Notes under the pieces: generated by a model
Told to the model about the DNA's origin: nothing
Database searches by the model: none
What the model saw: only the letters and a program-made list of their open reading frames with translations
Program-made: the position numbers and the translations under genes
Shown: piece by piece, positions 30,299 to 39,885 of the stretch
How the letters are laid out: the number at the start of each line of letters is the position of its first letter
Position numbering within the stretch: the stretch's first letter is position 1
Assembly (NCBI RefSeq): GCF_008727715.1
Contig: NZ_CP044218.1
Location: forward strand, 1,116,001 to 1,180,000
DNA length: 64,000 nucleotides
Direction of reading: 5' to 3'
From: Mesorhizobium terrae
Lineage (GTDB): Bacteria > Pseudomonadota > Alphaproteobacteria > Rhizobiales > Rhizobiaceae

Positions 30299-31250
30299 CG
30301 TCTCCTTCGTCATCGCCGCCTACAATGCGGAAGCTTCGATCGCGCGCGCCATCGACAGCGCGCTGGCACAGCGCGGCGTCTCGACCGAAGTCGTCGTCGT
30401 GGACGACCGCTCCAGCGACGGCACAGTGGAACTGGCGCGCGCCTATCCGCCCGAACAGGTGCGGGTGATCGCGCTTGACTGCAATCGCGGCCCGGGCGGT
30501 GCCCGCAATGCCGGCCTCGATGCCGCCACCGGCCGCTGGGTCGCCGTGCTCGATTCCGACGACAGCGTGCATCCCGAGCGCCTGCGCCGCATGATCGGCC
30601 GCGCCGAGGCGCGGGGCGCCCGGATCGTCGTCGACAATCTCGAAGTGGTACGCGACGGCAGCGCGGCCCGCGAGCCGATGTTCGCGCCGCAGATCCTCGA
30701 AGCCCGCCCCGAAATCACGCTGGCCGATTTCATCGCCGCCAACATCATGTTCGAAGGAACGTTCTCGTACGGCTATTTGAAACCCGTCTTCGAACGTGCC
30801 TTCCTGGAAAGACACCGCATCCGCTACGACGAGGCGCTGCGCATCGGCGAAGACTACATCCTGTTTGCCTCGGCGCTGGCCCGTGGCGGCCGCTGCGCGG
30901 TGGAACCCAGCGTCGGCTATGCCTATCACATTCGCGAAGGGTCGATCTCGCGCGTGCTCGAGCCCGCCCATGTCGAGGCGATGCTGAAGGCGGACGCGGC
31001 TTTCCTTGAGAACCATGCGCTCGATGCCGAGGCGCTCGACGCACAGGCGCGACGCACCCGCAGCCTGCGGCGGGCGGCTTCCTTTCTGCAACTGGTCGGC
31101 CATCTCAAGGATCGCGCGCCGATGCGTGCCGTCCGTACGGCGCTGCGCGATCCGGCGGCGCTGCGCCATCTGCGCATGCCGATCGAAGCCCGGCTGCGCC
31201 GGCTGGTGTCATCCTTGCCGCTCGGCAAGGCAGCAATCGGACCGGGCTGA
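30288..31250 (+). CDS. exoO: Glycosyltransferase family 2 ExoO
   Basis: A 320-residue GT2 enzyme: [42 protein letters not shown] (metal site) and [12 protein letters not shown]. By order after exoM it is ExoO, which adds the fifth sugar (a beta-1,6 glucose that starts the side chain). It resembles exoU in domain plan. The ATG at 30288 follows a GGGAGGG ribosome site inside the end of exoM. Confidence 0.88.
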   Translation: MQPDVSFVIAAYNAEASIARAIDSALAQRGVSTEVVVVDDRSSDGTVELARAYPPEQVRVIALDCNRGPGGARNAGLDAATGRWVAVLDSDDSVHPERLRRMIGRAEARGARIVVDNLEVVRDGSAAREPMFAPQILEARPEITLADFIAANIMFEGTFSYGYLKPVFERAFLERHRIRYDEALRIGEDYILFASALARGGRCAVEPSVGYAYHIREGSISRVLEPAHVEAMLKADAAFLENHALDAEALDAQARRTRSLRRAASFLQLVGHLKDRAPMRAVRTALRDPAALRHLRMPIEARLRRLVSSLPLGKAAIGPG

Positions 31251-31302
31251 CAAGGAGTTTTTTGAAATCGGCGGGGGCTCGATCTCAAACAGGGATAACG
31301 CG

Positions 31303-32199
31303 ATGAAAAAGGTGAGAAAAGCGGTGATACCGGTTGCCGGTCTCGGCACACGGTTTCTGCCAGCCACGAAGGCGATGCCGAAGGAAATGTTGACGGTGGT
31401 GGATCGCCCCGTCGTGCAATATGCCGTCGACGAGGCACTGGAGGCTGGCATCGAGCACATCGTCTTCGTCACCGGTCGCAACAAGCATGTGATCGAGGAC
31501 TATTTCGACATCCAGCCGGAGCTGGTGGAGACGCTGGCCCGTTCGGGCAAGAACGAGCAGCTCGCCTCGCTGACCCGTATGCAGCCGCAGCCGGGAACCG
31601 TCTCGTTCACCCGCCAACAGGCGCCGCACGGCCTCGGCCACGCCGTCTGGTGCGCGCGCGACATCGTCGGCGACGAGCCTTTTGCCCTGTTGTTGCCCGA
31701 CATGGTCTCCTTCGGCGAACGCGGCTGTCTTGCCGGCGTCATCGACCTCTACAACGAGACCGGCGGCAATGTCGTCGCCGTCGAGCAATGCGACCCGCTG
31801 GAGACCGGCAGCTACGGCATCGTCGGCAAGGGCGCCAACGTCGGCGACGGCTTCGTCATCACGGAGATGGTCGAGAAGCCGGCACCCGAGGTCGCCCCTT
31901 CCAACCATTACATCAACGGCCGCTACGTGCTGCAGCCGGAAGTGTTCGACATTCTGGCCACGCAGGAACGCGGCAAGGGCAACGAGATCCAGCTTACCGA
32001 CGCCATGGTGCGGCTGTCGGCCAGCCAGAAATTCTACGCATCCCCATTCGAGGGCCGCATGTTCGATTGCGGCTCGAAGGACGGCTTCATCCAGGCCAAC
32101 GTCGCCTTCGCGCTGGCCCGCGAGGACATGCGCGACCTGGTCTTCGAGCCGATCGAGGAGATGATCGCCTTGCAGGCACGCAGCCGCCGGGCGGCCTGA
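31303..32199 (+). CDS. exoN: UTP-glucose-1-phosphate uridylyltransferase ExoN (GalU type)
   Basis: The 298-residue cytoplasmic enzyme makes UDP-glucose, the precursor for seven of the eight sugars in a succinoglycan-type repeat. The nucleotide-binding motif [17 protein letters not shown] is complete, and [19 protein letters not shown] and [12 protein letters not shown] match GalU proteins. AGGGA lies about 10 bases before ATG 31303. A terminator follows at 32229-32258. Confidence 0.93.
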   Translation: MKKVRKAVIPVAGLGTRFLPATKAMPKEMLTVVDRPVVQYAVDEALEAGIEHIVFVTGRNKHVIEDYFDIQPELVETLARSGKNEQLASLTRMQPQPGTVSFTRQQAPHGLGHAVWCARDIVGDEPFALLLPDMVSFGERGCLAGVIDLYNETGGNVVAVEQCDPLETGSYGIVGKGANVGDGFVITEMVEKPAPEVAPSNHYINGRYVLQPEVFDILATQERGKGNEIQLTDAMVRLSASQKFYASPFEGRMFDCGSKDGFIQANVAFALAREDMRDLVFEPIEEMIALQARSRRAA

Positions 32200-32228
32200 C
32201 CCGAAACCGCCCGACACATAATCATCGC

Positions 32229-32258
32229 GCCACGGCCACGCGCCGTGGCCGGCTTTTT
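32229..32258 (+). terminator. Rho-independent terminator between exoN and exoP
   Basis: GCCACGGC (32229-32236), a 5-base loop and GCCGTGGC (32242-32249) are followed by CCGGC and a T-run (32254-32258). It lies 30 bases before exoP, so exoP is either transcribed from a promoter not recognised here or by partial readthrough. Confidence 0.65.
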
Positions 32259-32287
32259 CTTCATCGAGACAGAACACCGGAACAGAC

Positions 32288-34648
32288 ATGAACCAGGGAA
32301 GTTTTCCGTTGAACAACAGGGTTCCCATGCCCCCGGAAGCTAGGTCCGATTTCATCGACCTCGACGCCTTGCTGGCGGCGGCGCGCCGTCAGGCACGGCT
32401 GGCCGGACTGTTCGCGCTGGCCGGCCTGATACTCGGCGTCGCCTATCTGGTGGTGACGCCGCCGCAATACACGGCCTCGACACGCATTTTGCTGGACGAC
32501 AGCCTGACCCGTTTCGCGCAGGACAAGCAGCCGACGCAGGCCGGTACCCAGGCCGATTCCATGGTGCTGTCGGAGGTGGAAATCCTGAAATCCAGTCGCC
32601 TCGCCCGTGCTGTCGTGGTCGCGGAGAAGCTGCAAGCCAATGAAGCCTTCCTCAACCCACCGCGCTCGCCGCTCGGCTGGCTGAAGTCGACTGCAAAGAG
32701 CCTTGCCGGCTTCTTCTCCTCGGGCTCGGAGGACGAGCCCGGTTCCGTCGAGAACGCCAAGATCGGCCGTGCCATCGGCCTGTTGCAGGACGGGCTCAAC
32801 GCCGAACGCGTCGGGCGCAGCCTCGTTATCGACCTGTCGTTTACCGCCAGCGACCCCAAGCTCGCCGGCTCGATCGCGCGCGCCTATGCCAACGCCTATC
32901 TGTCGGACCATCTCGACGCCAATTTCGATGCCACCCAGCGCGCCACGGTCTGGCTGCAGGGCCGCCTCGACGAGCTGCGCCAGAATTCCCAGAAGGCGGC
33001 GCTGGAGGTGGAACAGTTCCGCACCGCCCATGGGCTGACCGCCGCCAGCGGCCAGCTGATGTCGGACCAGCAGCTCTCCGACCTGAACAAGCAGCTCATC
33101 CTGGCGCAGGCCGACACCGCCAACGCCTTCGCCCGCTACAACCAGTTCAAGTCGATCGTCGACAGCGGGTCCGACAACGCCGTCAAGAACGCCACGATCC
33201 CGCAGGAGAAAGGCGCCGGCGGCAACAACAGCAGCGTCATCAACGACATGAAGTCGCGCTATCTCAACATCAGCAAGCGCGAGCAGGACATCTCCAGCCG
33301 CTTCGGCCAGGACCATCCGCAGGCGGTGGCGCTGCGCCGCGAACAGGCCGACCTGACCAACCAGATCTTCGCCGAGCTGCAGCGCCTGACCGAGAGCTAC
33401 CGCAACGAATATCAGGTCGCCAAGTCGCGCGAGGATTCGCTGCGCAGCAATGTCGGCGACCTCGCCGGACAGAATTCGCAGACGAGCGAAGCGCAGGTCG
33501 AATTGCGCGACCTCGAACAGAAATCGCAGGCGCTGAACACCCTCTACCAATCCTTCCTGTCGCGTTACCAGGAAGCCTCGCAGCAGCGTTCCTTCCCGAT
33601 CGCCGAGGCGCGCGTCATCTCGCAGGCCGGCAATCCTGTCTCGGCCTCCAGCCCGCGCAAGGCGATGGTGCTCGGCCTGTCGGTGGTGCTCGGCCTGTTC
33701 GCCGGCGCGCTGGCCGGTGCCGTGCAGGAATTCCGCGAACGCTTTTTCCGCACCGGCGAGGACGTGCGCGATGTGCTCGATCTCAATTTCCTCGGCTATT
33801 TGCCGGCGATCGGCGGGCAATATGCCGACGCGCGCCCGAGAGCCCAGCCGGCGGAGGATGACACGGCCCGGCCGGCCAGCGCCGAGACCGTCACCCCGCG
33901 CATCCTGCGGGTCGCCATCAACCAGCCGGCCTCGTCTTTCGCCGAGACGCTGCGCAGCGTCAAACTGGCGTCCGACGTGGTGCTGCACCGCACCGCCGGC
34001 AAGGTGATCGGCTTCGTCTCCGTGCTGCCGCGCGAGGGCAAGACCACGGTTGCCGCCAATTTCGCCGGCCTGCTCGCCGCCAATGGTTCGCGTACCTTGC
34101 TGATCGATGCCGATCTGCGCAATCCGGGGCTGAGCCGCGGCCTGTCGCTGACGCCCGACAAGGGCCTGGTCGAGGCGCTGGTCGGCGAACAGCGCTGGCA
34201 AAGCGCCTGCCTGGTCGACCGCAAGACCAAGCTGGTCATTCTCCCGGCGGTGGTGCGCCGGCGCATGTCGCACACCAGCGAGCTGATTTCCGGCCCGGCC
34301 ATGGCCAGCCTCATCGAGGAAGCGCGCAAATCCTTCGATTATGTGGTGGTCGACCTGCCGCCGCTTGGACCTGTCGTCGACGCCAAGGCCTTCGCGCCGC
34401 TGGCCGACGGTTTCGTGCTGGTTGCCGAATGGGGGGCGACGCCGCGCGTTTTGGTGCGTTCCGCCCTGCAGGCCGACCGCCAGATCGCGGCCAAGACACT
34501 CGGCGTGGTGCTGAACCGGACCGATATGAAGAAGCTCGCCCACTACGGCCTGTTCGGCGGCGCCGAGCACTATCTCGACCGCTACGCCTCCTATTATGTC
34601 GAGCAGACGGTTGCCGAACCGGACCCGAAACGCATGGAGACGGCCTGA
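32288..34648 (+). CDS. exoP: Polysaccharide co-polymerase/tyrosine autokinase ExoP
   Basis: The 786-residue inner-membrane protein controls chain length and export. Domains: a Wzz-type N-terminus with a membrane helix at about 35-57, a long periplasmic coiled-coil region (about 190-440), a second helix near 460-480, and a cytoplasmic BY-kinase. The kinase shows Walker A PREGKTT, Walker A' LLIDADLR and Walker B YVVVDLPPL. The C-terminus has a tyrosine-rich cluster (HYGLFGGAEHYLDRYASYY) where autophosphorylation occurs in this family. Confidence 0.93.
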   Translation: MNQGSFPLNNRVPMPPEARSDFIDLDALLAAARRQARLAGLFALAGLILGVAYLVVTPPQYTASTRILLDDSLTRFAQDKQPTQAGTQADSMVLSEVEILKSSRLARAVVVAEKLQANEAFLNPPRSPLGWLKSTAKSLAGFFSSGSEDEPGSVENAKIGRAIGLLQDGLNAERVGRSLVIDLSFTASDPKLAGSIARAYANAYLSDHLDANFDATQRATVWLQGRLDELRQNSQKAALEVEQFRTAHGLTAASGQLMSDQQLSDLNKQLILAQADTANAFARYNQFKSIVDSGSDNAVKNATIPQEKGAGGNNSSVINDMKSRYLNISKREQDISSRFGQDHPQAVALRREQADLTNQIFAELQRLTESYRNEYQVAKSREDSLRSNVGDLAGQNSQTSEAQVELRDLEQKSQALNTLYQSFLSRYQEASQQRSFPIAEARVISQAGNPVSASSPRKAMVLGLSVVLGLFAGALAGAVQEFRERFFRTGEDVRDVLDLNFLGYLPAIGGQYADARPRAQPAEDDTARPASAETVTPRILRVAINQPASSFAETLRSVKLASDVVLHRTAGKVIGFVSVLPREGKTTVAANFAGLLAANGSRTLLIDADLRNPGLSRGLSLTPDKGLVEALVGEQRWQSACLVDRKTKLVILPAVVRRRMSHTSELISGPAMASLIEEARKSFDYVVVDLPPLGPVVDAKAFAPLADGFVLVAEWGATPRVLVRSALQADRQIAAKTLGVVLNRTDMKKLAHYGLFGGAEHYLDRYASYYVEQTVAEPDPKRMETA

Positions 34649-34676
34649 GCCGGGAAGACCGGGAGCCTCGCCGCTC

Positions 34677-35468
34677 TCAGGCGTCCTGCGGCAGATTGCT
34701 GAAATAGCGGCCCTTGTCCTGCCAGATGCGCAGCGCCGTCAGCCGGCCGCTGAAGAAGGCGCCGGTGTCGAGATTGACATGCATGCCGTCGCGCCGGGCT
34801 TCCTCGACCGGCGTATGGCCGTGCACGACATAGCGCGTCATCAGGTCGGCCCGCTCGTAAAAGGCCTTGCGGATGGAGACGAGATCCTCGTCGGTCTGTT
34901 TGTCCAGCGGCACGCCCGGCCGCAGGCCGGCATGCACGAACAGATAACGCGCCGTTTCCACCAGCACCGGCAGCGTGCGCAGGAACGCCAGGTGCGTCGC
35001 CGGGATCGACTTGCGGATGGTGTCGTCGACCTGGCGGTCGTCGCGGCAGATCTCGACCAGCCGCCGATGGTCGATGCCATAGGACAGAAGCGTGCTTTCG
35101 CCGCCGATACGCAGCCAGGGGAAGCGCCCGCGCCGCCCTTCGAGATAATCCAGCATGGCGAGTTCGTGGTTGCCGGCCAGGCAGATCCGCTCCAACCCCG
35201 CCGGCGGCGGCGCGACCAGGTGATCGATGACCTGTGCCGATGCCGGCCCGCGATCGACATAGTCGCCCAGCATGACGACGACCTTGCGGCCCGGCAGCGT
35301 CGCGGCGTCCGCCGCGATCACATCTTCCAGCGCCAGCAATTCGTCGAGGCAGCCATGGATATCGCCGACCGCGTAGACGGCGGTGTCGGCCATGTCGAGG
35401 CGCAGGCGCGGCAGCCTTGGCCGCGCAAAACCGGCCTTCAGGCCGAGAAACCGCGCGACGGCCTTCAT
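34677..35468 (-). CDS. PPP-family metallophosphatase (serine/threonine or diadenosine tetraphosphate type)
   Basis: A 263-residue calcineurin-like phosphoesterase. The two-metal motifs are all present: GDIHG near residue 36, GDYVDRG near 69 and GNHE near 100, with later histidines in LFVHAGLRPG and VVHGHTP. This set is typical of small bacterial PPP phosphatases and ApaH-like enzymes; the substrate cannot be told. ATG 35501 is an alternative start. It is convergent with exoP, 28 bases apart, so any role in ExoP dephosphorylation is only a guess from position. Confidence 0.82.
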   Translation of the reverse strand: MKAVARFLGLKAGFARPRLPRLRLDMADTAVYAVGDIHGCLDELLALEDVIAADAATLPGRKVVVMLGDYVDRGPASAQVIDHLVAPPPAGLERICLAGNHELAMLDYLEGRRGRFPWLRIGGESTLLSYGIDHRRLVEICRDDRQVDDTIRKSIPATHLAFLRTLPVLVETARYLFVHAGLRPGVPLDKQTDEDLVSIRKAFYERADLMTRYVVHGHTPVEEARRDGMHVNLDTGAFFSGRLTALRIWQDKGRYFSNLPQDA

Positions 35469-35680
35469 CGCGCACCGTGTTTCAAACGAACCCGAACGCA
35501 TGCGGCGACCGGATGCCCGGCGCCATCAGCCGTCGTCCTGTTATGCCGGGTAGCATTTTGTGAACCCGCCGGGTGCATCGAATCCCCTAGGTTTGTCGCC
35601 GGACCTCGTCCGTCGCCCTAGACACCACTTCGCGTCTCCGTGCTCCGCCTCCTGAGAGACCGCGTCACGAGCCGCTCCGC

Positions 35681-36916
35681 ATGCCGGGGCGGCCAGATTC
35701 GAGGAGACGAATCCTGAAAACCGCTGTTTCCCACGCCCCGGCCGTTCCACCCATTCCGCCGTTAGTGTCCGACCGTGTCAGAATTGCGCGCGTGCTGTGC
35801 ATCTTCTTCATGATGTTCGTTCACGTGCAGCCCGGCATCGCCGAGAATGTGCATGATCGCGACCCCGGCTTCTTCGACCTCGTCTATTTCACCCTGTCGC
35901 GCCTTGTCGGGCTGAGCTCGGTTTCGCTGCTCAGCATCGTCTCGGGCTATTTCATCGTCGCCAGCCTGATGAAGGCCGGCACGCTGTCGCTGGCGAAGTC
36001 CAAATTCAAGACGCTCATCGTCCCGCTCGTCGCCTGGAACATGGCGATGCTGGTGCTGCTGACCGCCTATGGGCTGATATCGGGCAAATGGCAGGACATG
36101 CCCGACAACACGTTGCTCGGCTGGTCAAACGCCTTTTTCGCCGTCACCGGATGGCCGCTGGACGTGCCGCTGTGGTTCCTGCGCGACCTCTTCATCTGCA
36201 GCCTGTTGTCGCCGCTTCTGCTGTTCGGGCTGCGGCGCTTCGCGCTGCCCACCATCGCGCTTTTGGTCGTCTACACGCTGTTCGGCGAGGATCTTTATCT
36301 GCTGCAGCGCCCGCAGCTGATGCTGTTTTTCGGCCTCGGCATGTGGCTGCGCATCGCCGGGACGAGCGCTCAGTTCCTCGACCGGCTGGCGCTGGCGCTG
36401 ACCGCCGGGCTCGTGGTGATGGTCGCTGTCTTCATCACCATCCGGGTCGAACGCATCCTGCTTGCCGAAATGGACGCCGTGCTCAGGCTGACCCTCGACA
36501 CCTCGCTGCGCATCACCATGGCCGGCGGCTTCTGGGCGCTCACCGGCCTGATCCGGCACGCGGGGCTGGCGCCAGCCTTCAGCCGGCTCGAACCCTGTGC
36601 CTTCCTCCTGTTCTGCAGCCACGCCATCCTCTTCAACTTCGCCGGTATCGTCTTCAGGCGCTTCTTCGGCAATTACGGCTCGGACCTCTTCCCGATCACC
36701 TTCTTCACGCTGCCCGCGCTGGCGATGGTCTCGGCCGTCATCGGCCTCCAGCTCATCCGCCGATCCTCACTGCTGCTCTTCCTGTTCAACGCCGGCCACG
36801 GCGTGCCACCGCTGCGCGAGGCGCCGCCGCTACGAAACGGCTGCGCTACCGAGGAAAGGAAAAAGCCCGGCCAACTAGGCGCGCGGCCGCTGCCGTCTGA
36901 AAGCGGGGGAGGTTAG
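35681..36916 (+). CDS. Acyltransferase-3 family membrane protein, possible ExoH-like succinyltransferase
   Basis: A 411-residue polytopic protein. The first helix region (RIARVLCIFFMMFVHVQPG) has the Arg...His pair of acyltransferase 3, followed by VSGYF and about nine more membrane segments. The C-terminal 30 residues are polar and look poorly conserved. It lies 1 kb after exoP, next to a cluster that lacks exoH at its usual place, so it may fill that role. The start is uncertain: a GAGGAG site at 35701-35706 stands before a CTG at 35714. Confidence 0.7.
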   Translation: MPGRPDSRRRILKTAVSHAPAVPPIPPLVSDRVRIARVLCIFFMMFVHVQPGIAENVHDRDPGFFDLVYFTLSRLVGLSSVSLLSIVSGYFIVASLMKAGTLSLAKSKFKTLIVPLVAWNMAMLVLLTAYGLISGKWQDMPDNTLLGWSNAFFAVTGWPLDVPLWFLRDLFICSLLSPLLLFGLRRFALPTIALLVVYTLFGEDLYLLQRPQLMLFFGLGMWLRIAGTSAQFLDRLALALTAGLVVMVAVFITIRVERILLAEMDAVLRLTLDTSLRITMAGGFWALTGLIRHAGLAPAFSRLEPCAFLLFCSHAILFNFAGIVFRRFFGNYGSDLFPITFFTLPALAMVSAVIGLQLIRRSSLLLFLFNAGHGVPPLREAPPLRNGCATEERKKPGQLGARPLPSESGGG

Positions 36917-37019
36917 AGCGCGACTGGTGGAGAATGAAGATCGGCTCTGGAAATATGCAGTTTAGTGCGACCCAACTCTTTCTAGAAAGGGCATGTGCCA
37001 TCTAACTTATTGAAATCAT

Positions 37020-37064
37020 TGGCGCACCCGACAGGATTCGAACCTGTGACCTCTGCCTTCGGAG
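37020..37064 (-). other. Attachment site: 3' fragment of tRNA-Arg(CCG)
   Basis: Read on the minus strand, these 45 bases run from the anticodon loop (CTCCGAA, anticodon CCG) through the 3' anticodon arm, variable loop, T arm (GGTTCGAATCC) and acceptor 3' strand to an encoded CCA. The 5' half of a tRNA is missing: the sequence beyond 37064 does not form the D arm or the 5' acceptor strand. This is the usual footprint of integration into a tRNA 3' end. The integrase gene begins 185 bases away. The intact tRNA should lie at the other end, to the right; I did not find it in this window. Confidence 0.85.
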
Positions 37065-37191
37065 CAATTTAGCCTGCCTATCCTAAATGCACGATAGGGC
37101 ACGCTACAATGCGATATGTTACTGAAGTCGCTAGACAATTCGGATTTCCGCGCCGAACTGTCTATCCAGAAATTCGCTCCGATATCCATCC

Positions 37192-37224
37192 GGTTGCTTC
37201 CGTGGTGCTTCCGCGGAAGCAACC
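37192..37224. repeat. 11-bp inverted repeat upstream of the integrase gene
   Basis: GGTTGCTTCCG (37192-37202) and its exact reverse complement (37214-37224) are separated by 11 bases. There is no T-run, so it is not a terminator. It may be an operator for the integrase or an arm-type recombination site. Confidence 0.6.
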
Positions 37225-37248
37225 CCGCACTAGCGAGGGGAACGCCTC

Positions 37249-38610
37249 ATGGCAAAGCTGACCAAGCGGATCGTGGATGCTGCCGATGTCCGCGAGAAGG
37301 ACTATTTCATCTGGGACGACGAACTGCCCGGCTTCGGCCTCCGCGTGTTCGCTTCCGGCAAACGCAGCTACCTCATTCAATATCGCGCTGCTGGACGCAC
37401 GCGACGCTACACCATCGGCCTGCATGGCGTGTGGACGCCAGAGACAGCCCGGCAAGAAGCGAAGGTCCAACTGGGTCGCGTCGCGCGCGGAGACAACCCT
37501 TCCGAGGAACGTCAGCTCGATCACAAGGCCATCACGGTCAAGGAGCTTTGCGCTCTCTATACCGCCGACCTGAACGCTGGCCTCATCCTGGGTAAGGGCG
37601 GGAGATCGAAAAAGCCGACCACCATCGTCACCGACACTGGCCGTATCGAGCGACACATCATCCCGCTGATCGGCGCACGCCGCGTCAAGGATCTCACCAA
37701 GGCCGACATCAACAAAGTCTTGAAGGACATCATGGCCGGCAAGACGCGCGTCGCCGTCAAGACGAAGAAGCTGCGAGGAAAGGCCATTGTTCGTGGTGGC
37801 GCGGGCACGGCCACGCGCACCGTCGGCCTATTGGGCGGAATCCTCACCTACGCTGTCGATGCTGGGATCATCGAGGTCAATCCGGCGCACGGCATCAAGA
37901 AGCCCAAGGACAATGTTCGGAATCGTCGGCTGACCGAGGCGGAGTATCGCACCCTCGGGCAAATGCTTCGCGATGCCGCGGCGAACGAAAAATACGCCAT
38001 GACCGTGGACATCATCCGGCAGATCGCGCTCACCGGCTGCCGCCGCTCGGAAATGATCTCGCTAATGTGGATCGAGGCTGACACCGACGCGAGTTGCATG
38101 CGCCTGGTGGACAGCAAGGAAGGTGAGTCCATTCGTCCAATCGGATTGCCCGTCGTCGAGTATCTGGAGGAACGGCGCAAGACCGCAGCGGGCACCTATG
38201 TCTTCCCAGGTCAGGGCGAGGACAATGCGTTCGGCAGCTTCCCGAACCATTGGGAACAGATTTTCAACGACAGCCCGCTCGCCGGCGTCACGCCGCACGT
38301 CCTGCGTCACAGCTTTGCCAGCATCGCCAACGATCTCGGTTTCACCGAGGTGACGATCGCGGCGCTCGTCGGCCATTCCAAGGGCTCGGTGACGAGCAAA
38401 TACATTCACACGCTCGACACTGCGCTCATCATGGCGGCCGACACGATCTCGGGCTACATCAACGGGCTGCTTGAGGGCATCGAATTCAAGCAGACGGCCT
38501 ACGCGCTGGATCGCGATTCCCGGCGCGCTGCACTCGATCTCTTCCTGAGCAAAGCGGTGGGAGAGCCGGCGAACGAAGCGGAGGACGAGGAGCGTCGTCT
38601 GGCTGCCTGA
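37249..38610 (+). CDS. Tyrosine recombinase/integrase (P4-like)
   Basis: The 453-residue integrase has the N-terminal DUF4102-like arm-binding domain (DDELPGFGLRVFASGKRSYLIQYR) and a core-binding domain (about 100-220). The catalytic domain carries Arg in TGCRRSE, HVLRHSFA (HxxR) and the nucleophile Tyr in KYIHTLD. It would move the element into and out of the adjacent tRNA-Arg site. The product ends in a polar tail after YINGLLEG. Confidence 0.93.
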   Translation: MAKLTKRIVDAADVREKDYFIWDDELPGFGLRVFASGKRSYLIQYRAAGRTRRYTIGLHGVWTPETARQEAKVQLGRVARGDNPSEERQLDHKAITVKELCALYTADLNAGLILGKGGRSKKPTTIVTDTGRIERHIIPLIGARRVKDLTKADINKVLKDIMAGKTRVAVKTKKLRGKAIVRGGAGTATRTVGLLGGILTYAVDAGIIEVNPAHGIKKPKDNVRNRRLTEAEYRTLGQMLRDAAANEKYAMTVDIIRQIALTGCRRSEMISLMWIEADTDASCMRLVDSKEGESIRPIGLPVVEYLEERRKTAAGTYVFPGQGEDNAFGSFPNHWEQIFNDSPLAGVTPHVLRHSFASIANDLGFTEVTIAALVGHSKGSVTSKYIHTLDTALIMAADTISGYINGLLEGIEFKQTAYALDRDSRRAALDLFLSKAVGEPANEAEDEERRLAA

Positions 38611-38636
38611 GATCTCTGTGCGGAGCGCCATTAGGA

Positions 38637-39776
38637 CTAGGAGAACATCCGATCCGCGAAGTCCGCCGGGATATGCGGAACACCCAGCGCTTCGAGCAGG
38701 CGGGTGCTCATCACCAGGTTGATGCCAGTCGCTTGCATCGGGTTGCCGGCGTCGATCATCCGGTGGAAGACCTCGCGGAGCGGCTTTTCGATGCGCCCCT
38801 TCCGCGCCTTGCCGTCCCGCGCGAAACGCATCGCGCAGCCCGCAAGGATGTCGGCTGCCTGGAGGCAGGGTTCGATCTTCCCTGTCGCAAAGATGAGATC
38901 GCCACGCCCTCGCAAACGATAGTCGGCGAACGGAACGATCGGCAGAGCCGCCTCAGCCGCGAGTTGCTCCATGAGCGTCTTGGAGTCCTCGAGTACCTTT
39001 GCGTACTGCATCTGCCCGTCGTGAACGAGTTGGGCGCCGTCGAGGCTCGCAGGGCGGGACTGGTTGAGACGAGCGTAGATGTTCGTGAGGCACTGGAGGT
39101 TGGGCAGCATCCAAACCTTCTTCCCGGTGGCTGACTCATCAGCGATTGGCAGAAATTCCTCGGCCTTCGCCGACGATTTCCGCACGCGGTCCCGCGCGAA
39201 CATCGTCAGCATCTGTGCGGTTCGGGCGATCTCGGCGTCGGAGCGATCCAGCCAGTCCCAGAGCAGATCGATGACGGCCGCCACGGATGTCACCGAGAGT
39301 GTCTCGCAGGCGTTAATATAGGCCAGCAGCACCGCGTCGGAATCCTCGTCCGAGAGGAACTCGGCGATCATATTGCGGCTCGCCATGTCGACATCATCGA
39401 GTCCGTAGGAGCCGCAAAGCAGGTGGTTAACGATGTGGATCGCGACGAAGAACCGCTTGTCCACCAGCTTCACGAAGAGCGGCCATCGATGCCGGCCAAG
39501 GAAGGTGATCAGCTCACCCGCGATTGGCGTCAGCTTCTTTCCCAACTTGGTCGATTTCAGCTCGCCTTCACCGCAGGCGTAATGCACACGCAGCCGATCC
39601 AGCTCCGCGGCCAACAGCGCAGCATCCGCAGCGCCGACACAGGCCAGCGCGAAGAATGGTTGCCCAGCGAAATCGGGCGCTTTCGCCGAGGCTAGATCGC
39701 CGCTATGGCCGCTTTCGTCGAGGAAATAGCGGTCTACAGCAACGCTCGATGATGGGTGTTTGCTGTCGTCGGTCAT
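38637..39776 (-). CDS. DUF3800 domain protein, last gene of the defence block
   Basis: A 379-residue protein with YFLDESGHSGD near its start, the signature of DUF3800, a family with an RNase H-like fold and predicted nuclease activity. Later acidic residues (for example EDSKTLMEQL and CLQAADILAG) fit that fold. DUF3800 genes are common in mobile elements and near defence genes. ATG 39776 puts the motif near residue 20; the frame is open to 39929, which would overlap the CoiA-like gene. Its 3' end is convergent with the integrase. Confidence 0.75.
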   Translation of the reverse strand: MTDDSKHPSSSVAVDRYFLDESGHSGDLASAKAPDFAGQPFFALACVGAADAALLAAELDRLRVHYACGEGELKSTKLGKKLTPIAGELITFLGRHRWPLFVKLVDKRFFVAIHIVNHLLCGSYGLDDVDMASRNMIAEFLSDEDSDAVLLAYINACETLSVTSVAAVIDLLWDWLDRSDAEIARTAQMLTMFARDRVRKSSAKAEEFLPIADESATGKKVWMLPNLQCLTNIYARLNQSRPASLDGAQLVHDGQMQYAKVLEDSKTLMEQLAAEAALPIVPFADYRLRGRGDLIFATGKIEPCLQAADILAGCAMRFARDGKARKGRIEKPLREVFHRMIDAGNPMQATGINLVMSTRLLEALGVPHIPADFADRMFS

Positions 39777-39885
39777 CGGCCGTGACACTGCTTGAAGTTC
39801 CGGTCTGACTGGCACTGACACCGCTGGTTTCGACCGACCTTGGTTCGACTTCGTGGGGGCCGCGCCGCTCGATACGAGTAGTTCG

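Larger units (their letters stand above)
36917..37248. other. Boundary region between chromosome and integrated element
   Basis: No gene is visible. The stretch holds the tRNA-Arg 3' fragment (37020-37064) and, after it, an AT-richer arm with a CCTATC...GATAGG dyad at about 37077-37098. An 11-bp inverted repeat at 37192-37224 follows, just before the integrase start. Confidence 0.6.

Noticed and set aside
32261..34570. Long minus-strand open frame of 769 codons opposite exoP
   Set aside because: Antisense shadow of exoP; no ribosome site or recognisable motif.
37020..37064. A functional tRNA-Arg gene
   Set aside because: The D arm and 5' acceptor strand are missing, so only the 3' part remains as an attachment site.
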